From Flabesymbios commensalis (taxonomy: Eukaryota > Annelida > Polychaeta > Terebellida > Flabelligeridae): 64,000 nt of DNA. The notes below the pieces were generated by a model. That model was not told the DNA's origin and searched no databases. It saw only the letters and a list, made by a program, of their open reading frames with translations. The stretch is taken from assembly GCA_964017125.1 (NCBI GenBank), contig OZ024902.1, forward strand, positions 33,676,654-33,740,653, given 5' to 3'. A program made the translations under genes and the position numbers. Positions 54,360 to 64,000 of the stretch are shown here, one piece after another (within the stretch, counting starts at the first letter, position 1; each line of letters starts with the position of its first letter).

Positions 54360-57140
54360 GTTAACTCATATTAATTAGCATCTTATATTTATCATAAAAT
54401 TATTAGTTTGCTCAGGATAGGCGTGGTTTGATAGCACAAAATAAACCACAAAATAATACTTAAAATTGATTTTAAAGATACTTGATAATTTTATAATGGA
54501 CTACCACGTATCCGTTCAGTGGCTGCTCATACGAGTTGGACCAGTGGTTCACGACCCTAGAACTCGTACTACAGATTTACATAACTGTTATGACATTTCT
54601 TAATAGTTACCATGGTTACAGGGTATCAAGAAGTGTGTACTGTTATTAGTATTCTTATACGACAGTATAGGCTATGGCTCCAGGCAGATTATAATTTTAT
54701 GTATTTATCTTGTTTACTAGTATATGTAACTTGTGGTATTATATCCCCAGGTGGGCAGATGTGACGTGGTATGTGTTACGGTGATGATTTATGTGCAGCC
54801 GTTCGGAACGCAACACTGCACTGCACAATATTTTTGCGCTGTTCTTAAAGTTTGCGCAAACGCGAATTTCAAAAAAAAATTAACACACAGCACAACTCAT
54901 AAAATTACGCAAATCTGATCACACAACACTGTTAAACACGCAATTTACATTTTTCATCGTAGATCAGTAACTTTGTTGTGGTCAAATATAGCCCATTTAC
55001 GGTATTATCACGTATAACTATCTTTCCGGTGCATAGCCTAATAATTAACACCAACACTGATACATAGCGGTCTGTTGATCTAAACAAATATTATTTTATT
55101 TTATATGGTAGGCCCTAATGCTCACACGAAACAGCTACTACTGTTAGCGATAGAACTCAAATCGCATTATAGTTGCATTGAATAAGACAACCTATATTAA
55201 CAACTGCATGAAATTATTATTTTTGCTACTTTTTGGAATTTTGTTCGTGCATAGTTTGTGCTTGTTCACTAGCTCGGACAATATCCCTTAATATCATACC
55301 ATGACGCTAAAACCCAATGTTACGGTGATTTTGTTCATAAACGAAACCTTTATATTGACATTTATCATGATGGCAGCATTACTTAGTGTTTGTTTGTATT
55401 TAAAACATCATTACCCCAAAAAAATTGAATGTCTGAATTTACTGGGAGATTAGATGAAAACGTCATTCTAGGTTGAACCATATCGTGGCGCAGATAAGGT
55501 AAATGGAAATTGTTCTTTTTGGCAAACTACACTCAACTTTACCATTTCACAAGTGACCTTCTTGTTGGAACATTTTTTTCGTGTAGCTCTAAGTAATCTA
55601 TGTCATATGTTTAAAGAACATGTTTCTTGCTTCAACGTGCCTTTATTATATGTCAAATATATCACGGCCATAAAATACAAACTAAGATTAGCCCAGTGTA
55701 GTTGTTTCCTTGAAATATAACGAATGAATGTGTTGAGTTGTTAGCACCATGACACGAGCGATAATCGACTACCTGCTCGCCATTCTTTTTCAATTGAATA
55801 ATACTTTGTAATTAGATGACAATATAATGTCATGGAATGACACAGCCAGCGGACCTTGACCAAACATGTCGTCTGTGTGGGAAAGATATGCTTAAAAACT
55901 CTGCAGAAACTATTCCATAATCTTCAGCTAGGTCAAATCGTGGAAATATATTCAAGTTAAACGTATTTCCATAAATGATAATGAGACTGTCATGACATGA
56001 CAGGAAATAGTGTCATTCCATGACTTCCATGACTGTATTTTCATTCTATTGCTAGGTAAAAAAATCTTCTATGATGATTTTTTATTCTTTCAAAGGTCAT
56101 AATATCAAATAATGTAAAAATTTAGCTTGAATATCTACTAAGGCAGTAACAGATATCCACAGCCTACACCTGAGTGACATTTTGATGGAAAAAATAGTTT
56201 TTTTCTTTAGCAAATTAAAATTATAGAATTCCTCAAATAGTATGGGTGTTTTCGGGAAATAGCGTTATGTGGCTTAGAAGTGCAATCGCGATTAGCTAAA
56301 ATATAACACAACTGCCCTTCCCAGCAAAACGATATATTGGGCCGGCCTTAAGTGAATGCTAGCTCCCCATCTAGGCCTATGCGGGGCTGGCTATTAGTTC
56401 ATTGTTTGCTGTGACACAGTTACAGACACAGCGGTTTGTCGCGCACTCGCTGAAGTCATGTGGTGTGAAAGGGTGTTGTTTTAGCATTAATTTGATGTTG
56501 TGAATCATAATCACTGTTGCATATTCTATTGAATATTGAACACATTCCTAGGTCATTTACTAAAGGTACAGTAATCTATCGTAATATTGAAAATGTTCTT
56601 AGAAACCATTCATCACTTGATATACAATATTTAATTTATTTTTCGTTTCTTTGCAAACATTTCTATACAAAGGTTTAACACAAATATCAGTATTGACGTA
56701 GTACATAAACACATGCTATAATTTGTTTTATTTAATTTCAAAAATATGTTAAACTGTGCGATATAATTTTTCCAAAACTACATAAACTGGACGATATCGC
56801 TGTCCATGATTTGACAACGTTATTGTGAAAAGCTTCCCGAATTGGATGTGATTACTGGTCGAAATTACTATTAGAAAACAAACAATGCCCGAGATCTGTA
56901 GCCGAAATTATTTTATTGCAAAACCCATCTGATCGTATTAAACACATTTAGGCTATATTACCATGATTACTGGCCGATATCATCCTTAAACATCCGAATC
57001 GTAACTGTAATTTACATGGTTGACGATTTTCTTTGTTCCAATTTTGAGGGACATAAGCAGCGTGGTGAGAAGTGGTATTATGCCCAGGAAAAAGCGAATG
57101 CTGATGTAATGTTGGTTCGCAGTCTTCGACGCTGGCTGAA
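54360..57140. other. AT-rich intergenic region, no gene recognised
   Basis: No coding frame with recognisable motifs on either strand, no SINE. Repeated TCATGGAATGACA / TGTCATTCCATGA sequences near 55835 and 56015 form a long-range inverted pair. A CCCAGCAAAACG start near 56320 hints at a decayed palindromic MITE. Confidence 0.45.
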
Positions 57141-57146
57141 CATTAA

Positions 57147-57390
57147 CCCTTTCAAGCCTGAATTTACCATTGTCATCTTCATCGACTACAAGCCGAGAAT
57201 TGCTATCGCAATTCTCGACTTATAGTCGATGAAGACGATTTGAAGGGGGTGAAAAATTGAAGAAAATTGCCATGTGCTGGTAAACCAGTTTCATGGTAAT
57301 TTTCGTTCTAAAATCCTTTGTTGTAGGGAGATTCAGTCTGTTTTCAGCGATGTAAAATGATGCTTTAATGCATCGTGAGGGCTTAAAGGG
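57147..57390 (+). mobile_element. TTAA-flanked MITE, family A, with internal hairpin
   Basis: TTAA at 57143-57146 and 57391-57394. Termini CCCTTTCAAGCC and GGCTTAAAGGG are inverted repeats. Internally CTTCATCGACTACAAGCCGA and TCGACTTATAGTCGATGAAG form a 27-bp imperfect stem with a 4-nt loop. Non-coding; piggyBac-like signature. Confidence 0.88.
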
Positions 57391-57752
57391 TTAAAGCAAT
57401 TGCCCCACATAACCAGCCTCTGTTGTTTGTAAGGGTTACGCTAGACAGATCAAGCATATCGCTTGTTGACAAATCAGAGCGCATATTCCCCTGTGTATAT
57501 TGTCTAACCTATTAACCGCACAATAAGCATGATCAGTATTTCTTGACTGACAAACATTTCAACCAAATCACGGGAGTGTCGGCTACGTTAGCATTAAATG
57601 AAGAGAGGAGAAGAGTGGACATATACATATTCAATTTTGAATAACACACTGACTTGAACACCAGGATTCTCAGACTTCATTCGTGTTGCGCATATGTGTA
57701 GCCTATCTAACGCATACTGGAGACCACAAGGCATTCATCACAAGTGAGCTAA

Positions 57753-57960
57753 CACTTTTCGCACGGATACCGATTTTAAACGTCAGAATGTGATGTCTAA
57801 AGTCGATCTCCGCACTGAAAGAGTAAACTATTTATTATGGCCTTAGACCTATAACAAATAGGTATTCAAATGACGCTAACTAAGACATTTATGATGATTT
57901 CAAAATGAAAAGACCTTTGGTCTCCATGGTTTATACGAACATATTTTAGCGTTGTAAGGG
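57753..57960 (+). mobile_element. TTAA-flanked MITE, family B
   Basis: CTAACACTTTTCGCACGG at the left, GCGTTGTAAGGGTTAA at the right, with internal TTTAAACGTCAGAATGTGAT and TTTGGTCTCCATGGTTTATA shared with 59149 and 32374. Confidence 0.75.
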
Positions 57961-58648
57961 TTAAAACTCTAAGGGAATGCGACAAGTTGCTGATTGTACT
58001 CGTAGATTTACATTTCTTGATATTTTCCGCAAACTAAACATAGTCCGCTATAGTTTCGTTTGCTTATTATAAAACACATTATATTGATAGTATAAATATA
58101 CCGTAGGCATAAGGGTAGCCCACAATAAAGAATTTTCGCCCCTGTTAAACGAAATAAAAGTAAAATAATTACTTAACAAATAAATTCCTATATGAACGTG
58201 ATAATATACAGTGCATATTTTTGTTACAAAATTTAGTGGTTATGCCTAAATCGAAATATCAAGCCTAACTAATTATGTATGAGGTGGTTCTAATGCAATG
58301 TCTGATATCGAACCACAAAAAGAGTAGAATTATGTTTATGTTACATTAATTCCCAATGAGAGTCTGACTGAATATGTTACAATCATAAGAAACTAATATG
58401 AGCATTCAGGTTTTATAAGTCATCATGATTAATATGTACCTGTATTACTTGTCTAGCATGATCTCAACCTCTAGAACTGTGCTTCAAGCATGTGACTCTA
58501 CACAGAATATTTTATGACACTTTGCTTGAAGGGAAGCTGTGGGCTGCATGGTGAGCAGGGGGGGGGGGGGGGTAGGTGTGTTAAGTTAGAATAATTATAA
58601 CGCTTGCGGTATCTGAATTGGAGTAGAATACATTATAATGTTGAATAA

Positions 58649-58847
58649 ACCTTTCAGGCCTGAATTTACCATTGTCATCTTCATCGACTACAAGCCGAGA
58701 ATTGCTGTCGCAATTCTCGACTTATAGTCGATGAAGATGATTTGAAGTGGGTGAAAAATTAAAGAAAAGTATTAGTAAACCAGTTTCATAGAAATTTTCA
58801 TTCTAAAACCCTTGGTTTCTAGGAAAATTAAGTGGGGGCTTGAAGGG
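58649..58847 (+). mobile_element. TTAA-type MITE, family A, second copy
   Basis: About 90% identical to 57147 over the left two thirds, including the complete hairpin. Left flank degraded to ATAA, right flank TTAA at 58848-58851. Right part shorter. Confidence 0.85.
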
Positions 58848-59148
58848 TTAAAGCGCCCATCATAACGCATCATGTGCATGTCAAACCTGCTGATAGAGAT
58901 GGAGGGATTGTCGCTCATGTCTTGAGTCATGCATGTACCTTTTATGTGTATCTTAAGTCGCAAAAAGAAATCGATTACAATAGAGTCGTAGATCTGAATA
59001 AAATCGTATAGTCATTTATGAAGTTAACAGTTAAAAGCTAATAATTAATGCTTTGGCTGAAGTGTGATATGATATGAAGCAGACAATCTATATGGATGTG
59101 TAAACCTATGTATAGACTCTTATATATATTGGAGCAAAACTTTTTTAA

Positions 59149-59352
59149 CCCTTTCAGTGCGGTGACCGACTTTAGACGTCAGATTCTGACATCTAAAATC
59201 CACTCGCGAGTGAGATATGTATAATGGACGTAGACCCATAACATAGGATATACAAATGAAGTTAACTAAGATATTTATGTTTTTCAAATGAAAAAAACCC
59301 TCTGTTTTCTCGGTTTATATAAACCATGTCAGCGCCTTTATGGTTCAAGGGT
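59149..59352 (+). mobile_element. TTAA-flanked MITE, family B, third copy
   Basis: TTAA at 59145-59148, then CCCTTTCAGTGCGGTGACCG, TTTAGACGTCAGATTCTGAC and a degraded right end GGTTCAAGGG. Confidence 0.75.
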
Positions 59353-60383
59353 ATTTTCTGCATTGTAATATAAATAATGTTTGCATACTTCTACTGGTGG
59401 GCCGTATGTGGAACATTTCTCCTTCAATAACCTTTAGTTCCAATAGTGTATGTACATACATGCCTATTACACGAAGTGGCTAACTTGTCATATGCATGCT
59501 GTTATATATCTGGCATAAACACACACAAAATTATTAAGTGTATAATAGTACAATACAACCACAGTGCACGAGTGAAGTTCTAAATCTACAAAGTTGTTTG
59601 CGAAGTGGAAGGTGTGACGCTTTTGGTGGCATCCTCCTCTTACCAGTTAACCCCTAGAGCACTGATTTATTCGATCTGAGTTTTCAGTCACTTGAAGGTG
59701 TGTCTCGCTACCGCGATTCACAACTTCAAGTGACTGAAAATTCGTGTAATTTGCGAAATTCTAGTCCCAACATAGGCCTATATCAGTGTTTCAAGATTGA
59801 ACGTATATTTTACTTTTCACAACTGATTATACAGATGCTAGTGAAACACAGAATGTCTACTGTAATCTACATCAGTGTTTTTACCAAAGAACATTGTCAC
59901 TGGTAAAAGTGTTGAAGCCTGGTCGTCAACATTTCCGAAAAATGTTACAACAAAGGACGATGTTCAAAGTGCGGACATATTCTAGCTATCTTGTGTGAAA
60001 ATATATAATGCGTTCATCCAATTTGTCTGTTTGAACTATTATTATTATAGATATGTCTGGGTATACTAATGAAACTGACACGGTAATTATTTAACTGAAG
60101 TAATGGTTGTGATCAAAATAATGGCTGTTATATTAACCATTAAATGGCTTATTTTTTAATTATAGTTGTACTTCGCTACCACAACTACCAGTGGATAAAA
60201 TTAATCACGCATGCCTACAATTTGATTCAAAACATAATATTATGTCAATCCCGCAAATGCAAAGCCAATCTCTTCTTCAAATGCTCCGGTTTGAAAGATC
60301 ATCCGAACATTTCAAACGGCTATAGACGTGATTATGTTTTTTAGGGCTAATGTCTCATTTGTGGTATTTTTCTGTGATTTCAG
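59353..60383 (+). other. Upstream region/intron of the GT17 gene
   Basis: AT-rich. Contains a 17-bp perfect inverted repeat at 59681-59740. A canonical acceptor (TTTTTCTGTGATTTCAG) ends at 60383, so at least one 5' UTR exon should lie upstream; I could not identify it or a promoter. Confidence 0.5.
59681..59740. repeat. 17-bp perfect inverted repeat with 26-nt loop
   Basis: TTTTCAGTCACTTGAAG (59681-59697) pairs with CTTCAAGTGACTGAAAA (59724-59740). About 650 bp upstream of the GT17 start codon. Confidence 0.9.
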
Positions 60384-60391
60384 GGTTCCAG

Positions 60392-61873
60392 ATGAAGACA
60401 CTCAGACGCTATGCTGGAGGACTTATTGTGTTTATCGTTCTTCTTGTGGCAGGATTTACATCAAATTATTCACAATCTAATTCAGAGAAATACGTCACTG
60501 AATCATCAACTGTTCATGGTGACCTTTCAGCAACGCATACAGTACATAATATCACAAAAATACTGCACCAGGAACCCAAAGGGACTGATTTCAAAATTGT
60601 ACCAAAGCCGGAGAATAAGGTAGCGTCAATTAATACATTGAGAAAAGGTCCTATTATAGCGTTTGATGGCCGTGAGCCACTTGAGATTCAAAAACTTTCA
60701 CCAGGTGTGGCAAACTGTTCGTCTTGTCCAGTTGAAGTGAGAAATGGAATATTTTGCCTGAAGGAAGATGTTGGTATTTACGTTAGACACCTGAGTAATA
60801 ATGTGTCATGTCTGATAGAAGGCACAGATTGGATGGCTATGACTACCTCACTCAAGTGTATATGTATCGAAGGCTGGCATGGCAATCATTGTAGTATACC
60901 CAGCTCAATGTATTATGCTGACTATTTACCCCACAACTTATTGAAAAATATTAAACTGAGGGAGAAACCACGGCGCATCATCACTGGATTCCCGTTCAAT
61001 TTGGAATTTGATATGCTGGAAACTCGTTTCGCGGAAACTGGAGACTTGATAGATGTGTTTGTAATACAAGAATCGAATTACACTGCTTACGGCGACCCAA
61101 AGGCCTTAAGACTTCTCAGGTATTTACAAGAATCTAGTGATCTAAGCAGAGACATATTATGTAAAATTGTGTATGTTTTCCTGAGTTACTTCCCAACGAA
61201 AGGTTACTACGATGGTTGGATTGTAGATTATCTACAGAAAAGATTTGTCGGCTCCCAAGGTATACAACACCAAGTAAAACACTACAGACACGATGACATT
61301 GTTATTTTATGCGATGCAGATGAAATTCAGTCAAGGGAATCGTTATTATTCCTGAAGATGCACGACGGATATCCTGAATCATTTGGTTATAATTATATCT
61401 GGCATTTGTATGGTTATTTCTGGAAGAAGAGTGGCTTAACTACACTTGATGTAGGTATGACTATGGGCATGCTGACACATGTTTTAGGGTTCGCTAATTT
61501 TGAGCACATTCGTTCATCCCGCAAAACATCTCAGTATCATCAGAATGCATTGGAGCTGTACAGAAAGTCAGGTGGGAGTGTAAGACAGTGGAGGCTGGGT
61601 ACATCAGCTTACCCAGCTGGATGGCATTGCTCCTGGTGTCTTTCTCCAGAAGATATACGTAATAAGCTGACGTCGGCACAAAATGGTGATTTTCCCCGCT
61701 GGGGGGATCACCCTGAGAAACTCGACCTTTCCTACATCTGTAATTTAATAAAAAATGGGTCTTGGTTTTCTGGAAAAGAGCAAATGATACCCTCAACCGT
61801 GGATGATGCCCCTCGCTATATGTTAAAACATCACACAAAGTATAAACATTTACTTGTTAATCCATATGTATGA
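60392..61873 (+). CDS. MGAT3: GT17 beta-1,4-N-acetylglucosaminyltransferase, MGAT3 (GnT-III)-like
   Basis: 493 codons. Family enzymes transfer GlcNAc from UDP-GlcNAc in beta-1,4 linkage to the core mannose of N-glycans (bisecting GlcNAc) in the Golgi lumen. Residues 1-25 are a type II signal anchor: MKTLRRYAGG then a hydrophobic span about 11-23. A polar Asn/Thr-rich stem follows. Cys-rich, EGF-like segment about 108-167 ending CICIEGWHGNHCSIP. Catalytic GT17 domain about 193-490: RRIITGFPFNLEFDMLETRF, FVIQESNYTAYG, VYVFL, ILCDADEI (acidic, likely metal/sugar-nucleotide site, about 305-312), LYGYFWKK, AGWHCSWC, LTSAQNGDFPRWGD and LVNPY, all blocks shared with vertebrate MGAT3 (533 residues in human). 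The Met at 60392 is chosen because a splice acceptor ends at 60383; the open frame upstream of it is intronic. Single coding exon. The symbol reflects family; activity on invertebrate glycans is inferred. Confidence 0.93.
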   Translation: MKTLRRYAGGLIVFIVLLVAGFTSNYSQSNSEKYVTESSTVHGDLSATHTVHNITKILHQEPKGTDFKIVPKPENKVASINTLRKGPIIAFDGREPLEIQKLSPGVANCSSCPVEVRNGIFCLKEDVGIYVRHLSNNVSCLIEGTDWMAMTTSLKCICIEGWHGNHCSIPSSMYYADYLPHNLLKNIKLREKPRRIITGFPFNLEFDMLETRFAETGDLIDVFVIQESNYTAYGDPKALRLLRYLQESSDLSRDILCKIVYVFLSYFPTKGYYDGWIVDYLQKRFVGSQGIQHQVKHYRHDDIVILCDADEIQSRESLLFLKMHDGYPESFGYNYIWHLYGYFWKKSGLTTLDVGMTMGMLTHVLGFANFEHIRSSRKTSQYHQNALELYRKSGGSVRQWRLGTSAYPAGWHCSWCLSPEDIRNKLTSAQNGDFPRWGDHPEKLDLSYICNLIKNGSWFSGKEQMIPSTVDDAPRYMLKHHTKYKHLLVNPYV

Positions 61874-62150
61874 GAGCATATGAGGTTGTAATAACGTTGT
61901 AAGATAATAGCAAGTGTACACAAAAATAATGTTCACTTGGTGATCGGGATTGAATTCACTTTAAAGCCAGGTTACTTTCTCAAATCGAGATGTCATAAGG
62001 ATTTTCTTTCCCATTCCAGCTCTGATGTCTACGTAGTATATACATGTAATAATACAGGTCTATTTTATTAGCACTTTTATAAAGTTAACCTTTTAACTTC
62101 TAAGGTATCTAATGATGTTATCTAAACAGAATGTGGCCACATGTGAACAA
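61874..62150 (+). other. 3' UTR start of the GT17 gene
   Basis: Non-coding sequence after the TGA, leading into the ATTC microsatellite. No AATAAA before the repeat is obvious; AATAAA occurs at 63006, so the transcript may include the microsatellite. Confidence 0.4.
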
Positions 62151-62870
62151 ATTCATTCATTCATTCATTCATTCATTCATTCATTCATTCATTCATTCAT
62201 TCATTCATTCATTCATTCATTCATTCATTCATTCGTTCATTCATTCATTCATTCATTCATTCATTCATTCATTCATTCATTCATTTATTCATTCACCCAT
62301 TCATTTATTCATTCATTCTCATTCATTCATTCATTTATTCATTCATTTATTCATTCATTCATTCATTCATTCATTCATTCATTTATTCATTCATTCATTT
62401 ATTCATTCATTCATTCATTCATTCATTCATTCATTCATTCATTCATTCATTCATTCATTCATACATTTATTCATTTATTTATTCATTCATTCATGTATTC
62501 ATTCATTCTTTCATTCATTCAATAATTCATACATTTATTTATGCATTCATTCATTCATTCACCAATTCATTATCTTATCCATTCATTCATTCGTTTGATC
62601 ATTTATTCATTCATGCATGCATACATTCATTCATTCATTCATTCATTCATTCATTCATTCATTCATTCATTCATTCATTCATCTATTCATTCATTCATTC
62701 ATTCATTCATTCATTCATTCATTCATTCATCCATTCATTCATTCATTCATTCATTCATTTATTCATTCATTCATTCATTCATTCATTTATTTATTCACTT
62801 GTCCATGTATTTATGCATTTGTTCGTTCGCTCGTTCCTTCATCATGAATTTATTCATTCATTCACTTATT
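62151..62870. repeat. (ATTC)n microsatellite, about 720 bp
   Basis: Near-pure ATTC with ATTT, GTTC and ATGC interruptions. It explains the long FIHS-repeat frames. It starts about 280 bp after the GT17 stop. Confidence 0.98.
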
Positions 62871-64000
62871 CTGTTATTTATTAAATTAATTAATTAGTTT
62901 ATTCCTTCATTTCTCTGTGTATTTGCAGACAACAGTGATTTTGTAGAAACAACAAACAGCATTTAGAAAAATAAAATAATTTATTTATATTTGTTATTGT
63001 TACCAAATAAATCATTTCTGTCATTAAAATTACAGTTTTGTCACAATTTTAGATATGACCCAGGTTTTATTTAACATAATTGTTAAAGTGTAAATCATGT
63101 TGATATTATACGATATATAAACACGCGAAAGTTGTACTTAAAAAAATATACTTGTATAATCTATAATAAAATACGCATAGAGATGTTCCACCACTAGAAC
63201 TTTAATTCGAATCAATGTCATTCTTTAAACAAAGGTATGAAATAAAATCTGACTAAAATAATATGATAGAAAAGAGATAAAAAAAATAGATCTAACTGAT
63301 AGTAAACATGTTAATAATTACACATTAAACAGTAAAAAAGTGAAAGTGATGCTGCCCTCTTGAGAACGCCTACGTGCACCAGTGCTGCCTCAATATTGGG
63401 CCAGCGTCGCAGACGCTGGAGACGCTGGCCCAACATTGAACCAGCACTGGTTGATTACGTGTTTGTGTGACTGTTTAGGATGTGGTAGGAAGCAGCATTG
63501 TTTTGTACATATCAAGTGTATACCATCTTTATAATGAGCTATTGATATGTTATTGGTTTGATGCTGGAACAGTTAAACTAATGTTTTTATGTTTTCTTGG
63601 TGTTGGCGATGGTATATAAAATATGACCCAACATGACAAAAATATTTGACAATAGTTTTTGCTTCAAATTAACCAATTACACTGGTCTAGAGTTTAACCC
63701 TCTGAGGAGCGGGTTACACTAATAAACACGATAAAGGTACATTATTACCAATCAGTAGTCCTGAAAATACCTGATTGATCTAATATTATATCGCAATGTT
63801 TATGTGTGGCCATTCCATGTCATTTAAATGCGATTAACTGCGGCTAACTGATACATATTATCACCGAGTCGACCTGCTTCGTCAATCGTTATGCGTTTGT
63901 TTGTCGTCTGATTCTGTGGTTTATAACAAGAGGGGGATTGGATTAGCCTCACATCTGTCCAGAATTTCTGAATAAAATGCTCGAATAAAATAATTATCTT
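62871..64000. other. AT-rich 3' flank, with one palindromic MITE
   Basis: 63386-63455 is a palindromic MITE copy (CCAGTGCTGCCTCAATATTG ... CAACATTGAACCAGCACTGG; core CCAGCGTCGCAGACGCTGGAG). AATAAA at 63006 and AATAAAATACGC at 63166 are possible poly(A) signals. No gene seen. Confidence 0.6.

Noticed and set aside
60350-60391. Upstream start codon of the GT17 frame at 60350
   Set aside because: The 14 extra residues lie across a canonical splice acceptor ending at 60383; the Met at 60392 directly precedes the signal anchor.
62112-62897. Long plus-strand open frames of FIHSFIHS repeats (also 49453-49708)
   Set aside because: They are translations of the ATTC/GTTC microsatellite. Every frame is open because the 4-bp unit has no stop; there is no domain or initiation context.

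Overview
This window looks like nuclear DNA of a marine invertebrate animal, probably a lophotrochozoan such as a mollusc or brachiopod; I cannot name the species. The reasons are a spliced receptor gene with many short, mostly phase-1 exons, AT-rich introns, tRNA-derived SINEs with target-site duplications, TTAA-flanked and palindromic MITEs, tetranucleotide microsatellites and large satellite arrays. Recognisable coding sequence is only about 4 kb of 64 kb.

Left fifth (1-20.7 kb): one minus-strand gene for a receptor-type protein tyrosine phosphatase. I reconstructed 19 exons by reading the reverse strand and matching splice phases. In transcription order they encode a fucolectin-type lectin domain, Cys-rich/EGF-like modules, two fibronectin III domains, a transmembrane helix, a juxtamembrane segment, catalytic domain D1 (with the AGVGRTG part of the P-loop) and a divergent D2 that runs off the left edge. 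The signal-peptide exon (beyond 20.7 kb), the middle of D1 (perhaps in the 200-N gap) and the start of D2 were not found. Its introns hold a palindromic satellite (2.5-3.8 kb), a minisatellite built from the splice acceptor and P-loop codons of a catalytic exon (5.8-6.2 kb), a foldback element (7.5-9.9 kb), a deleted Tc1/mariner copy, a CA microsatellite, a SINE and a MITE.

Middle (20.7-60 kb): essentially non-genic. It holds a decayed LINE (23.5-24.3 kb), a satellite with a 545-bp higher-order period (26-30.6 kb) flanked by weak candidate exons, a giant foldback-like structure whose arms carry a 46-bp minisatellite (34.2-40.9 kb), then a dense field of dimeric tRNA SINEs, TTAA MITEs, palindromic MITEs and simple repeats (41-59 kb).

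Right end (60.3-64 kb): a plus-strand single-coding-exon gene for a GT17-family beta-1,4-N-acetylglucosaminyltransferase (MGAT3/GnT-III-like), followed by about 750 bp of ATTC microsatellite. The two genes have no evident functional link beyond both belonging to the cell-surface/glycan world. The most unusual content is structural: two foldback-type elements built from inverted arms of tandem repeats, an inverted palindromic satellite, and the catalytic-exon-derived minisatellite.
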